A DNA stretch of 32,158 nt from Trueperaceae bacterium (GCA_007130855.1 SLRS01000128.1:1-32158); one strand, 5' to 3'; positions 14,914 to 23,446 are shown, numbered from the stretch's first letter. Notes: a model not told the origin generated them from the sequence alone. Numbers and translations: made by a program.

Positions 14914-17520
14914 ATGCCTCCCACGGCGCTCCTCGAACGCGACGAGCAGCTCCGCAGCCTGCGCTCGCGCCTGACGCAGGCCGCGTCGGGAAGTGGCGCC
15001 ATGGTGCTCGTCGGGGGCGAGGCCGGGATCGGCAAGTCGGCGCTGGTTCGACGCTTCTGCGAGGACGCTGCGCGCACGGCCCGGGTGCTGATCGGGGGAT
15101 GTGACGCCATGCAGACGCCCCGCCCACTCGGGCCCCTGTTGGACATGGCGCCCGGCCTGGGGCCGCCGCTCACGACGCTGCTCGGCGACGAAAGCGCCCG
15201 GCAACGCGCCTTCGAGCACCTGCTGGACGCGTTTCGTGCCCGAGCGACTGTGGCCGTGTTCGAGGACGTCCACTGGGCCGACGACGCGACACTCGACCTG
15301 CTGCGCTTCCTCGGTCGCAGGCTCGACGCCACGCGCGGCCTCGTGGTCGCCACCTACCGCCGCGAGGAGCTCGGGCCGCGCCATCACCCCCTGAAGGCGG
15401 TCCTGGGCGACCTCGCGAGCGTCACGTCCGTGACACGCATGAGCGTCCCACCCCTGAGCCGCGACGCGGTCGCCCACCTCGCCGCGGGCATCGACGCCGA
15501 CCCCGACGAGCTGCACCGCCTCACGGCCGGCAACCCCTTCTTCGTCACCGAGGTGGTGGCGGCCGGCGGCGACCGGCTCCCGACGAGCGTCAGCGACGCG
15601 GTCGGCGCGCGCGTCGGGCGGCTGCCCGACGCGGCGCGCGATGCGCTCCAGGCCGCCAGCGTCATCGGCCTCACGGTGGAGCCCAGCCTCCTCACGGCGC
15701 TCGGTCACAGCGTCGACGCGATCGAGGCGTGCCTCATCGGCGGGTTGTTCGTCGAGCACGAGGGCCGGCTGGCGTTCCGCCACCAGCTGGCGCGCGACGC
15801 GATCCACGACACGCTCTCCGCACCACGCCGCCGCGCGCTCCACGCCGCAGCGCTCGCGACCCTGGAGCGCGCACCCGGGGCAGGCACCGACCGCGCCACG
15901 CTCGCGCACCACGCCGCGGAAGCAGGCGACGCCGACGGCGTCCTGCGCCACGCACCCACCGCTGCCCGCAAGGCAGCCGCGCTCGGCGCCCATCGCGAAG
16001 CGCACGCCCAGTTCGCGCGCGCCCTCCCCTACCTCGACCGGCTCCCGGACGACGAGCACACCGAGCTGCTCGCGGCCTACGCGTACGAGTGCGAGGTCGT
16101 CGACCGTCACCCCGAGGCCAGGGACGCGTGGCGCTCGGCGATCGAGCGCTGGCGCGCGGCCGGAGAGCGCGAGCGCTGGGCGGACGCACACACCGACTTG
16201 GCGCGCGTCCTGTTCCACCTAGGCGACAACGCCTCCGCCGAGTCAGCGAGCGCCCGTGCGATCGAGGTGCTCGAGGGCCTCCAGGCCGGAGCGCCCTTGG
16301 TGCGCGCCTACCAGTACCGCGCCGCGCTGCGCATGCTGGAGCGCGACCCCGAGGCAGCGATCACATGGGGGACCCGGACCATCGAGCTCGCGACGGCGGC
16401 CGGCGACCACCGCACCCTCGCGGGCGCCCACGTCACCGTGGCGTCCTCGCTGATGCTCGCAGGACGGCCGAGCTACGCCCCCCACTTCGAGCGCGCCATC
16501 GCGCTGGCCGAGGCGCACGGCCTCCACGTGCTCCACGCCAACGCCCACCTCAACCGCGGCTCCGGCGCCGGCGAACTCCACCGGTTCGACGAAGCCGAGC
16601 ATCACCTGCGCCAGGCCGTGGCGATCGCCGAGCAGCACGACCTGGACTCGCAGACGTCGTACGCCCTGGCGTGGCTGGCCCTCACACGCCTCTACCGCGG
16701 CGACTGGGACGAGGCCGCGGCGTTGACAGGGCGCTCGCTCGTGCGCTCCTCGACGTCGACGATCACGCGGATCATGGCGCTCGCTGCCCTCGGTCGCCTG
16801 CGCGTGCGCCGCGGCGACCCGGAAGCCTGGCCGCCGCTCGACGAGGCCCTCGAGCTCGCGCTCCGCACCGGAGCGTTGCAGCGCCTCGCCCCGGTGCGAG
16901 CAGCGCGTGCGGAGGCCGCCTGGTTCGATGGCGACCTCGACCGGGTGCGCAGCGAGGCCGCGGCCTGCTTCGAGCTCGCCGCCCAGGCACGGCACCCGTG
17001 GTTCGTCGGCGAGCTCGCATACTGGCGCTCCCTGGCAGGCGACCTCGACGCGCTTCCCGCGTTCGCCGCCGAGCCCTTCGCGCTGCAGGTGCAGGGTCGG
17101 CACAGCGACGCCGCCGCGGCCTGGGCCACGCTCGGATGCCCCTTCGAGGCGGCCCGCGCCTTGGGCGAGAGCCTAGATGAGCGCCATGTCCGAGACGCCT
17201 TCGACGCCTTCACCCGCCTCGGCGCCCGCGTAGCAGCCGACCGCGCTCGCGCGCACCTGCGCGAGCGCGGCGCCAAGCGCATCCCGCGTGGCCCTCGCGA
17301 GCGCACCAAACGCCATCCTGCCGGCCTGACGCCACGCGAGGCACAAGTCCTCGCGCGGCTGGTGGACGGCCTGTCGAACGCCGACATCGCCGCACGCCAC
17401 CGCGTCAGCCCACGCACCGTCGAGCACCAGGTCTCCGCCGTCCTGTCCAAACTCGGCGTCGACAGCCGCACAGCCGCGATCGCAGAGGCGCACCGACGCG
17501 GCCTCATCGACCCAACGTAG
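14914..17520 (+). CDS. Large ATPase-LuxR transcriptional regulator (LAL type)
   Basis: An 868-aa cytoplasmic regulator. The N-terminal AAA/STAND ATPase has Walker A GGEAGIGKS at residues 34-42 and Walker B VAVFED at 113-118, followed by HWADD. The middle, about 330-780, is helical with TPR-like repeats (for example AEHHLRQAVAIAEQHDLDSQ), probably an effector- or partner-sensing array. The last 64 residues form a LuxR/GerE helix-turn-helix: LTPREAQVLARLVDGLSNAD, then VSPRTVEHQVSAVLSKLG. Length and order match LAL regulators such as the MalT group. The start was chosen at the ATG six bases after TATGGT; the longer frame overlaps the preceding intergenic DNA. The targets are unknown; nearby candidates are the DUF4242 and secreted-protein genes downstream. 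Confidence 0.9.
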   Translation: MPPTALLERDEQLRSLRSRLTQAASGSGAMVLVGGEAGIGKSALVRRFCEDAARTARVLIGGCDAMQTPRPLGPLLDMAPGLGPPLTTLLGDESARQRAFEHLLDAFRARATVAVFEDVHWADDATLDLLRFLGRRLDATRGLVVATYRREELGPRHHPLKAVLGDLASVTSVTRMSVPPLSRDAVAHLAAGIDADPDELHRLTAGNPFFVTEVVAAGGDRLPTSVSDAVGARVGRLPDAARDALQAASVIGLTVEPSLLTALGHSVDAIEACLIGGLFVEHEGRLAFRHQLARDAIHDTLSAPRRRALHAAALATLERAPGAGTDRATLAHHAAEAGDADGVLRHAPTAARKAAALGAHREAHAQFARALPYLDRLPDDEHTELLAAYAYECEVVDRHPEARDAWRSAIERWRAAGERERWADAHTDLARVLFHLGDNASAESASARAIEVLEGLQAGAPLVRAYQYRAALRMLERDPEAAITWGTRTIELATAAGDHRTLAGAHVTVASSLMLAGRPSYAPHFERAIALAEAHGLHVLHANAHLNRGSGAGELHRFDEAEHHLRQAVAIAEQHDLDSQTSYALAWLALTRLYRGDWDEAAALTGRSLVRSSTSTITRIMALAALGRLRVRRGDPEAWPPLDEALELALRTGALQRLAPVRAARAEAAWFDGDLDRVRSEAAACFELAAQARHPWFVGELAYWRSLAGDLDALPAFAAEPFALQVQGRHSDAAAAWATLGCPFEAARALGESLDERHVRDAFDAFTRLGARVAADRARAHLRERGAKRIPRGPRERTKRHPAGLTPREAQVLARLVDGLSNADIAARHRVSPRTVEHQVSAVLSKLGVDSRTAAIAEAHRRGLIDPT

Positions 17521-17626
17521 GTACCGTCTCGAGCGCGTCTAGGTGGTTCCGCCGATGCGCACCACCCGGTGGTCGCTGCACCATGACCGCACGCCGGCCG
17601 GCGAACCCGACGCAGGAGGAACCACC

Positions 17627-17899
17627 ATGCCCCGTTACGTGATCGAACGCCGATTCGAAGATGGCCTCGCCATCCCCGCCACCCCCGAGGGCGCCACGGC
17701 CTGCCTGAACGTGGTCGACCGCATCGCCGAACACGGCGTGCACTGGGTCACGTCGTACGTCAGCGACGACAAGCGCTCGACGTACTGCGTCTACGACGGC
17801 CCCAACGCGGAAGCGCTGCGGGCCGCCGGCCGCGACACCGACCTGCCGATCGAGCGCATCACGAAGGTGAGCGTGCTCGACCCGCACTTCCATCACTGA
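17627..17899 (+). CDS. DUF4242 domain protein
   Basis: A 90-aa protein beginning MPRYVIERRFEDGLAIP, with HGVHWVTSYVSDDKRSTYCV and a C-terminal LDPHFHH. It matches the DUF4242 (SCO4226-like, nickel-binding) family in length and pattern. His residues in HGVHW and the HFHH tail are candidate metal ligands. The start is preceded by AGGAGGA (17614-17620). Role unknown. Confidence 0.85.
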   Translation: MPRYVIERRFEDGLAIPATPEGATACLNVVDRIAEHGVHWVTSYVSDDKRSTYCVYDGPNAEALRAAGRDTDLPIERITKVSVLDPHFHH

Positions 17900-17945
17900 C
17901 GCCGATCTCTCGGCTCGACCATCCCGGACGGCGCCAGAACCACCG

Positions 17946-17973
17946 GCCACCACGAGGAGGCCACCACGAGGAG
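17946..17973 (+). repeat. Tandem 14-bp repeat with duplicated Shine-Dalgarno
   Basis: GCCACCACGAGGAG occurs twice in tandem, immediately before the start of the secreted-protein gene at 17980, and a third partial copy (GCCACCA) runs into the ATG. The result is two GAGGAGG ribosome sites, only the nearer one at normal spacing. It is probably a slippage duplication. Confidence 0.7.
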
Positions 17974-17979
17974 GCCACC

Positions 17980-18603
17980 ATGATCGACCGCACCCGCACA
18001 CCCCACACCCTGATCGTCATGCTCGCCATCGCCCTCACCGCCATACTCACTAGCACGGCAGCCGCCCACTTCGTCATCACACCAGGGAACGCCGCCCTGC
18101 CGGGCGAGCCGGTGACCGCGGCCACGGCGCTGGCGCTAGGCCTATCCGAGGTCGAGCCGACGCTCGAGCAGCTTGCCGAGCTGCGGGCGACCCTCGCACC
18201 CTTCGAGGACGTCGGCGCTGCCGTGGCCGCCGGCTACGAGCGCTTCGGAGACTGCATGAGCGGCCCGCAGGGGGCGCAAGGCATCCACTTCACCCACGGT
18301 GAGCGCATCGAGGACACGTCGCTCGACGTCCTACGCCCGGAAGTGCTGATGTTCGAGCCGCGCCCGGACGGCAGTCTGCGCCTGATCGGCGCCGAGTACC
18401 TCGTGTTCCAGGAGGCCTGGCACGACGCCGGCAACGGCGCCCCACCCAGCCTGCTCGGTCGCGAGTTCACGCTCAACACCACGCTGCTCGACGAGCCTTT
18501 CTACGCGCTGCACGTCTGGGTATGGCACTACAACCCACTCGGGCTCTTCGCGAACTGGAACCCGCTGGTGCAGTGCGACGACGCGACCGCGCTTGGTGGC
18601 TGA
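17980..18603 (+). CDS. Conserved secreted protein of unknown function
   Basis: A 207-aa protein with a signal peptide (hydrophobic segment at residues 10-25, likely cleavage after AAA). The mature part has blocks I recognise from an uncharacterised secreted family: GYERFGDCM, GIHFTHGERI, EVLMFEPRPDGSLRLIGAEY, LHVWVWHYNPLGLFANWNP and a C-terminal Cys in LVQC. The two conserved Cys could form a disulfide, and the many His and Trp residues could bind a ligand. It lies 80 bases after the DUF4242 gene and may share its transcript. Function unknown. Confidence 0.82.
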   Translation: MIDRTRTPHTLIVMLAIALTAILTSTAAAHFVITPGNAALPGEPVTAATALALGLSEVEPTLEQLAELRATLAPFEDVGAAVAAGYERFGDCMSGPQGAQGIHFTHGERIEDTSLDVLRPEVLMFEPRPDGSLRLIGAEYLVFQEAWHDAGNGAPPSLLGREFTLNTTLLDEPFYALHVWVWHYNPLGLFANWNPLVQCDDATALGG

Positions 18604-18645
18604 CGAGGACCGCGCCACCGCCGTTCGCTCTCCGACGCGACCGAA

Positions 18646-18674
18646 GCGAGCCCCGACACGACGTCGGGGCTCGC
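18646..18674. terminator. Hairpin between convergent genes
   Basis: A perfect 12-bp inverted repeat (GCGAGCCCCGAC and its complement) with a 5-base loop (ACGAC), 43 bases after the secreted-protein stop. There is no T-run, so it may need Rho or act through the stem alone. It lies between convergent genes and could serve both. Confidence 0.55.
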
Positions 18675-18723
18675 GCTCACACGCCGATGATGTCGACGAC
18701 GCCCTTGCAGCGCCCACAGCCAA

Positions 18724-18758
18724 CGCCCGACGTCGGGCGGGTGCCACTCCAGTGGCAC
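18724..18758. repeat. Two adjacent palindromes
   Basis: CGCCCGACGTCGGGCG (18724-18739) is a perfect 16-bp palindrome. One base later, GTGCCACTCCAGTGGCAC (18741-18758) is an inverted repeat with 8-bp arms and a 2-base centre. Both lie between convergent genes, 60 bases before the ArsR-fusion stop. They could be operators, a protein-binding site or terminator stems for the minus-strand gene. Confidence 0.55.
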
Positions 18759-18818
18759 GACCTGCTGCACGCGTCTCACGTTGCCCCCTTCGTCGCAACG
18801 ACCTCGGTCGTCCCGACG

Positions 18819-19649
18819 CTACGGCAAATCGGTCATCTGCTGCGACGTCTTGGGCCCGACGCCACCGTCTGCACGCTCGCGGGCGAGGTACCTGAGCGAC
18901 GCCGGAGTGGTGAGGTCCTCCCCCGTCTCCAGCAGCGTCTTGAGCCCCGAGAGGAGCATGGGCCAGCCACCATAGAGCTGGTCGTTGGCACCGTCGCGCA
19001 ACTGGTCGTGGGTGACGGTCAGGCGGCAGGAGTCGGCGACGCGCTCGATCTCCCACGTCACCCGCGACGTCCCTTCCGCCACGACGTCCTCGCCCCACAG
19101 CGCACGGAAGCTCTGCACGAGCCGGCGCGGTGGGTCGACTTCGAGGTTCTCACCCTCGGCGATGGGCATCCCGGGCGAGATCGTCTCCGGCCCCGTCGAA
19201 GCGGTGTAGCGCGAGCCAGGTGTCCACTCGGACTCGACGCCCAGGCCGAACGAGAAGCGCCGGCGGAGGTCCGGATCGGTGATCGCCTGCCAGATCCGCT
19301 CGGGCGTCGTCTTGATGTAGATCTCGAACACCTTCTCCATGGTCTCCCCCTCCAGGTCGCGCTTGAGTGCGCTGAGCGCCGACGCCCAGGGCGCCGCGTA
19401 CTTGCTCACCCAGCGCTCATAGACGAGGCGGATCGGCACGGGGTTGAGGTAGTGCAGCTTCTCGCGCCCGCGCCGCCTCGTCAGGACCAGGCCGGCCTCC
19501 TCGAGCACCCGCAGGTGCTTCATCACGCCGAACCGGCTCATCTCCAGGCCGGACTCGAGCTCACTGAGCGTGCGGCCGTCACGCTCGAAGAGCCAGTCCA
19601 ACAGGAGGCGCCGGGTCGGGTCGCCGAGGGCCTTGAACACTGCGTCCAT
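18819..19649 (-). CDS. ArsR-type regulator fused to an SRPBCC (AHSA1-like) domain
   Basis: A 276-aa protein. Residues 1-95 form an ArsR winged helix: MDAVFKALGDPTRRLLLDWL, recognition region MSRFGVMKHLRVLEEAGLV, then the wing RRRGREKLHYLNP. No metal-site cysteines of the ArsR/SmtB type are seen. From about residue 104 comes an SRPBCC/AHSA1 domain (EKVFEIYIKTTPERIWQAIT, then TWEIERVADSCRLTVTHDQL), which commonly binds hydrophobic ligands. The fusion suggests a one-component ligand-responsive repressor; such fusions are known. A palindrome covers its promoter (19661-19680), pointing to autoregulation. Its target genes are not obvious here. Confidence 0.9.
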   Translation of the reverse strand: MDAVFKALGDPTRRLLLDWLFERDGRTLSELESGLEMSRFGVMKHLRVLEEAGLVLTRRRGREKLHYLNPVPIRLVYERWVSKYAAPWASALSALKRDLEGETMEKVFEIYIKTTPERIWQAITDPDLRRRFSFGLGVESEWTPGSRYTASTGPETISPGMPIAEGENLEVDPPRRLVQSFRALWGEDVVAEGTSRVTWEIERVADSCRLTVTHDQLRDGANDQLYGGWPMLLSGLKTLLETGEDLTTPASLRYLARERADGGVGPKTSQQMTDLP

Positions 19650-19655
19650 GGCGCG

Positions 19656-19685
19656 ACCTTACGTGACAATTTGGTCACGTGTCAA
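19656..19685 (-). promoter_or_regulatory. Promoter of the ArsR-SRPBCC gene, leaderless geometry
   Basis: On the minus strand a perfect TTGACA (19685-19680) is separated by 18 bases from TAAGGT (19661-19656). ATG (19649) follows six bases later, so the transcript probably starts at or next to the start codon. Confidence 0.55.
19661..19680. promoter_or_regulatory. Palindromic operator candidate for the ArsR-SRPBCC protein
   Basis: ACGTGACAATTTGGTCACGT has perfect 7-bp arms around a 6-base AT-rich centre. It fills the space between the -35 and -10 of the gene's own promoter, an ideal site for a dimeric winged-helix repressor. Confidence 0.6.
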
Positions 19686-19719
19686 GTGATGGCGCGCGGT
19701 GGTCCACAGCGCTGCGGCC

Positions 19720-19943
19720 TCAGGTTCGCCCGTGCCGGCGGTGGTCGCGGCGCACGCTGGGCAGGAGCGCCAAGGCGATGAAGAGGGCGGCGTTGACGCT
19801 CCGGCAACTGCGGCAGTACTCCGTCAATGCCGAGCACGCGACCGCTGGTGTCGGTCAGTCATGGCGATACCGCCATAGAGGTCGCCGAGCGCCAGGAACA
19901 CGAGCGCAGCGATCAACCCCCAGGTCGCGGCCGGGCGCCCCAT
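19720..19943 (-). pseudogene. Frameshifted small membrane protein
   Basis: Three minus-strand frames together give one plausible small membrane protein. Frame one, from ATG at 19943, encodes MGRPAATWGLIAALVFLALG and DLYGGIAMTD. Frame two continues TSGRVLGIDGVLPQLP. Frame three gives SVNAALFIALALLPSVRR and ends at TGA (19722-19720). The order (helix, GGIA, acidic/TSG turn, LP segment, second helix) resembles a common family of two-helix membrane proteins. At least two frameshifts would be needed, so it is a decayed gene or contains sequencing errors. The remaining DNA from 19944 to 20125 shows nothing I can name. Confidence 0.4.
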
Positions 19944-20125
19944 CACGCGCCCCCGCTCGGGAGCGTCGGCCGGCGCCACGTCGCGGCGCGCGCGGCTCGG
20001 CGCGACGTTCCGATGCTCGGAGTCCCGCCCGACACGAACCGACCCAGGCCTGGCGCCATCATGTCGACCTCCCCTGCCGTCCGCGGGCTCGCGCCCTCGA
20101 TCGCGCGATGTCGTGGAGCTGCGGC

Positions 20126-20150
20126 GGCTACGCCATTGTGCGGCGTAGCC
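20126..20150 (-). terminator. Second hairpin after the minus-strand SARP gene
   Basis: A 9-bp perfect inverted repeat (GGCTACGCC and GGCGTAGCC) with a 7-base loop, about 80 bases beyond the stop of the minus-strand regulator. It has no T-run. Confidence 0.4.
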
Positions 20151-20206
20151 CCGGGCAGGATGTCCCTCGGTCGATGGGCCGGTACCGATCCTGCTCAGGA
20201 CGCCGG

Positions 20207-20224
20207 CCGAGCCGTTCGGCTCGG
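20207..20224 (-). terminator. Hairpin just after the minus-strand SARP gene
   Basis: An 8-bp inverted repeat (CCGAGCCG, TT, CGGCTCGG) starting six bases beyond the stop codon of the minus-strand regulator. It is a compact GC stem without a T-run. Confidence 0.45.
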
Positions 20225-20230
20225 TCGTCG

Positions 20231-23200
20231 TCACAGCAAGCCCTCGGTCTCGGCGACGGCGACGGCGCGTTGGAGCGCCGCGCTCACCTCCGGTTCACCG
20301 GCCGCCTGCAGGGCGCACGCCAGCGCCTCCGTCAGGGCGTTCGGAAGACGCTGCCGGTCGGGTTCGAGCAGCGGCGCCGCACACGCCAGCGCCTCCTCGT
20401 GCCTGCCCTGCCGCAACCGGACCGCCATCAGCGGCAAGCGTGCGCTCCATTGCAGGGGATACCACCGCCCCGAGCGCCAACACGCCAGCGCCGCCTCGCC
20501 CTCGCGCTCACACGTCGCGAGATCCTCGCCCCGCCACGCCAACCATGCCAGCTGACCGTGTGCCGCGCCAGCGTACTCGGGCATCGGCAACGCCGTCGCG
20601 GCCTCCAACGCACGGTCCGCATACGCCCGCGTCGCATCCCGGGTCCCCGCCAACCGGTGCGCGAAGCTGAGGTACGTCAAGCAGCTGACACGCATGACGG
20701 CGTTGCCGACCAGTTCGCTCGCGGCCAAGGACTTATCGAGCTGCGTCTGGGCCTCGCTGCGATCGTCCTGCCACAGCAACGCGAAGCCGAGCAGGAAGTG
20801 CGCGATGATGGTGAGGCCTGCGACGTTCGCCACCTCCGCCTCCGCCAGGGCAGCGCGCAGGCGCGCAACGGCCTCGTCGGAGTGGACGAAGCCGCCGCGC
20901 GCGAAGATCGCGAATCCCAGGCGCGCGTAGACCTGGCCTCGTTCGAGCGCCGTGCCGCGGCGCTTCACGGCCGTCTCCATGCGCTTGAGTACCCGCTCGT
21001 TCTCGTCCCATTCGCGCTGCCAGTGGAGCCTGTCGCTGCGCGCGAGCCCCAGGTCGATCCACTCCCGCCACCACGCGCTGCCATCACCGGCGTCACCCGG
21101 GCCGAGCTCGGCCTCGGCCGCCACGAACGCCGCGAGCGCTTCGCCGTAATCGTACTGGGCCACCCAGGCCGAACCGATCTTGCGCCACAGCCGTGCCCGG
21201 CTGATCCGTTCCGGCACCGGCGTCCGCGCGAGTGCGCCGGCGAAGCGCTCGCGGGCAGCCTCGTGCAGTCCCTGCAGCGCGAAGACGTCACCGAGACCCT
21301 CGAGCAGCTGAGCACCGACATCGTCCCGCCAGCGCGTGAAGGCCTCACTCGCCGGCAGACCGTCGAGCAAGACCAGTGCTCGCCGGTAGGCCTTGACGGC
21401 CTCCTCGCTCGCGTAGAGCGCGCGCGCCGCCTCGGCCGCCTGCCGGTAATACGGGATCGCCCGCTCGGGGGAGCCGGCGAGGTCGTAGTGATACGCGATC
21501 TGCCCGCTCTCGCCCCCGGCGAGGTTCTCGAGCGCTTCGGCGGTATGGCGGTGGAGCAGACGCCTGCGGGTCAGGCTCAACGCGCCGTAGGCGACCAGGC
21601 GCAGCTTGTCATGGCTGAAGTCGTACTGACCCGCTCCCACCTCACGTACGATGCGCCGCTGCCACAGCTCGTCGAGGCCTCGTACCACCTCCTCGTCGCG
21701 CTGGCGGCTCACCTTCACGAGTAACTCGAATCCGAACTCGCGCCCGATGACGGCCGCTATGCTCACGAGCGCGAAGGACGGCGGCGACAGCTGCTCCAAG
21801 CGCGAGCTGATCACCGCGCGCAGCTTCGGCGGCAAGGACGCCGCGTGCGTTTCGCCGGTCGACGCTTCGTCCTCGGAACGCTCGATCCAGCCGTCGCGTA
21901 GCATCTCCACCACGAAGAGCGGGTTCCCTTCCGTCTCCTCGAACAGCGCCGTCAACGCCTCGGGCTTCGGATCCGCTCGCCACAGACTTCGCGCCAGCAT
22001 GCCCGTCTCGACCTCACTGAGCGGGCCGAGCTCCACTTCGCGCATCAGCTCCTCGCTGCGCAGTGCCGCGAGCAGCCCCACCAGGGCGGCGTTGGCGCCG
22101 ATCTCGTGCGTTCGCGCCGTGGCCAGCACGAGCAATTGAGCGCGCAGGTCGAACCGTAGCAGGAAGTGGAGCCACTCCAGCGTGTCACGATCGCACCACT
22201 GCAGGTCGTCGATCATCGCCAGCATCGGCTGATGGTGCGCCAGCGCCACGCGCGCCAGGGCCTCGAAGAGGCGCTGGCGCTGCCAGTTCTCGGTGAGGGG
22301 TCCGAGCGCACGCGACCGGTCGTCGGCCAGCTCTGGAAGCAGCCGGCTCACCTCCCCACGCCAGACCGGATCGAGCTCAGCCGACGGGGCCGCCAGCAGC
22401 GCACCGCGCAGGAGGGCCGTGACGGGCGCGAAAGCGAGCGCACCCTCGGCGGCATAGCAGCGGACGGCGACCCGGAGCGCCTCACGCCGCAAGAGGCCAC
22501 GGGCGTACTCCTCGACCAGTCGCGTCTTGCCGATACCGGAGTCGCCGGTCACGAGCACCAGCAACGCCCGACCCGCTCTGGCACTCTGCCACGCCGTTCG
22601 CAAGCGTGCCATCTCCGGCGATCGCCCGACGAGCGGCGCGACGGTCGCAAGGGCTGCGTGGCGGGTATCGTCGGCCCTCGTCAGCGCGCCAGGTCCGCCC
22701 TCGGGGTCGCGTTGCAGCACCTGCTCGTACGCCGCGAGGGTCGCACCGGTCGGTTCGATGCCAAGCTCGCGCTGCAACAGCGACACACAGGTGTGGTAGG
22801 TGTGCAACGCCTTCGCTCGCTCACCGCAGAGCGCGTGGAGCCGCATGAGCCGCCGGTACGGTGCCTCCACCAGTGGATCGTGCTGCACGAGCCGCCGCGT
22901 GTAGCGCACCGCGGCACGGTAGTCGCGCTGGCCCTCTGCCAGCGTCACGAGGCGCTCGAGGACGCCGGCATGGCTGCCCCGCAACCGTTCGCGCGCGTCC
23001 TCCACCCAGGCGTCGTACATCTCGGGCAGGAGCTCGCCGCGGTAGAGCCGCACCGCCTCGTCCAACCATGCGCGTTCCAGCGTGACGTCCTCGGCATCCT
23101 GCGCCTGCTCGGCGCGGACGACCGCCGCCTCGAAGCGCGCGACGTCGAGTTCGCACGTGGCGTCCTCGCGCCACTGCAGCCACTGCCCGTCCAAGTCGAG

Positions 23201-23446
23201 GTAGTGCTCCGCCTGCGGCAGCGAATGGCGCAGCTGGTACAGCGCTTGGCGGAGGTTCGTCCGCGCTTGCCCCTCGTCGGACTCCGACCACAACAAGAAC
23301 GCCAACCGCGCCCGTTCGTGGGGGCGGTCGCGGTGCAGGAGCAGGTAGGCAACGATCGCCCGAACGCGTGCCGAAGCCAACTGCACGATGGCGCCGTCGT
23401 ACTCGAGCCTCAGACCACCGAGCATACGGACGGTGAGCGCCACCAC
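20231..23446 (-). CDS. Large SARP/AfsR-like regulator (BTAD + ATPase + TPR-like), copy A
   Basis: A 1071-aa cytoplasmic transcription activator. Residues about 1-95 are an OmpR-like winged helix (VRMLGGLRLEYDGAIVQLA, then RTNLRQALYQLRHSL). A bacterial transcriptional activation domain (BTAD) follows to about 250 (LYRGELLPEMYD, LVQHDPLVEAPYRRLMRLHA). The STAND-type ATPase has Walker A GDSGIGKT at 301-308 and a Walker B ending MIDDLQWCD. The C-terminal 450 residues are helical, TPR-like repeats. The frame is open for 116 codons upstream, but that stretch is antisense to the SnoaL-like gene and not protein-like. GTG at 23446 (or 23443) follows AGGAG and aligns with the starts of copies B and C. 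A probable promoter is TTGCTG (23524-23519) with TATCAT (23500-23495). It is divergent from the SnoaL-like gene, its likely target. Confidence 0.88.
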   Translation of the reverse strand: MVALTVRMLGGLRLEYDGAIVQLASARVRAIVAYLLLHRDRPHERARLAFLLWSESDEGQARTNLRQALYQLRHSLPQAEHYLDLDGQWLQWREDATCELDVARFEAAVVRAEQAQDAEDVTLERAWLDEAVRLYRGELLPEMYDAWVEDARERLRGSHAGVLERLVTLAEGQRDYRAAVRYTRRLVQHDPLVEAPYRRLMRLHALCGERAKALHTYHTCVSLLQRELGIEPTGATLAAYEQVLQRDPEGGPGALTRADDTRHAALATVAPLVGRSPEMARLRTAWQSARAGRALLVLVTGDSGIGKTRLVEEYARGLLRREALRVAVRCYAAEGALAFAPVTALLRGALLAAPSAELDPVWRGEVSRLLPELADDRSRALGPLTENWQRQRLFEALARVALAHHQPMLAMIDDLQWCDRDTLEWLHFLLRFDLRAQLLVLATARTHEIGANAALVGLLAALRSEELMREVELGPLSEVETGMLARSLWRADPKPEALTALFEETEGNPLFVVEMLRDGWIERSEDEASTGETHAASLPPKLRAVISSRLEQLSPPSFALVSIAAVIGREFGFELLVKVSRQRDEEVVRGLDELWQRRIVREVGAGQYDFSHDKLRLVAYGALSLTRRRLLHRHTAEALENLAGGESGQIAYHYDLAGSPERAIPYYRQAAEAARALYASEEAVKAYRRALVLLDGLPASEAFTRWRDDVGAQLLEGLGDVFALQGLHEAARERFAGALARTPVPERISRARLWRKIGSAWVAQYDYGEALAAFVAAEAELGPGDAGDGSAWWREWIDLGLARSDRLHWQREWDENERVLKRMETAVKRRGTALERGQVYARLGFAIFARGGFVHSDEAVARLRAALAEAEVANVAGLTIIAHFLLGFALLWQDDRSEAQTQLDKSLAASELVGNAVMRVSCLTYLSFAHRLAGTRDATRAYADRALEAATALPMPEYAGAAHGQLAWLAWRGEDLATCEREGEAALACWRSGRWYPLQWSARLPLMAVRLRQGRHEEALACAAPLLEPDRQRLPNALTEALACALQAAGEPEVSAALQRAVAVAETEGLL

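Noticed and set aside
14758-16218. Long minus-strand frame opposite the ATPase-LuxR gene
   Set aside because: Val/Arg/Gln-rich antisense translation without motifs; the + strand product is unmistakable.
18661-18780. Short minus-strand reading ending GCGRCKGVVDIIGV, resembling a zinc-ribbon tail
   Set aside because: The frame is closed about 30 codons upstream and has no start codon or ribosome site; too short to support.
19944-20125. Possible upstream gene preceding the membrane-protein remnant
   Set aside because: Minus-strand frames here are Arg-rich and I see no ribosome site or family motif.
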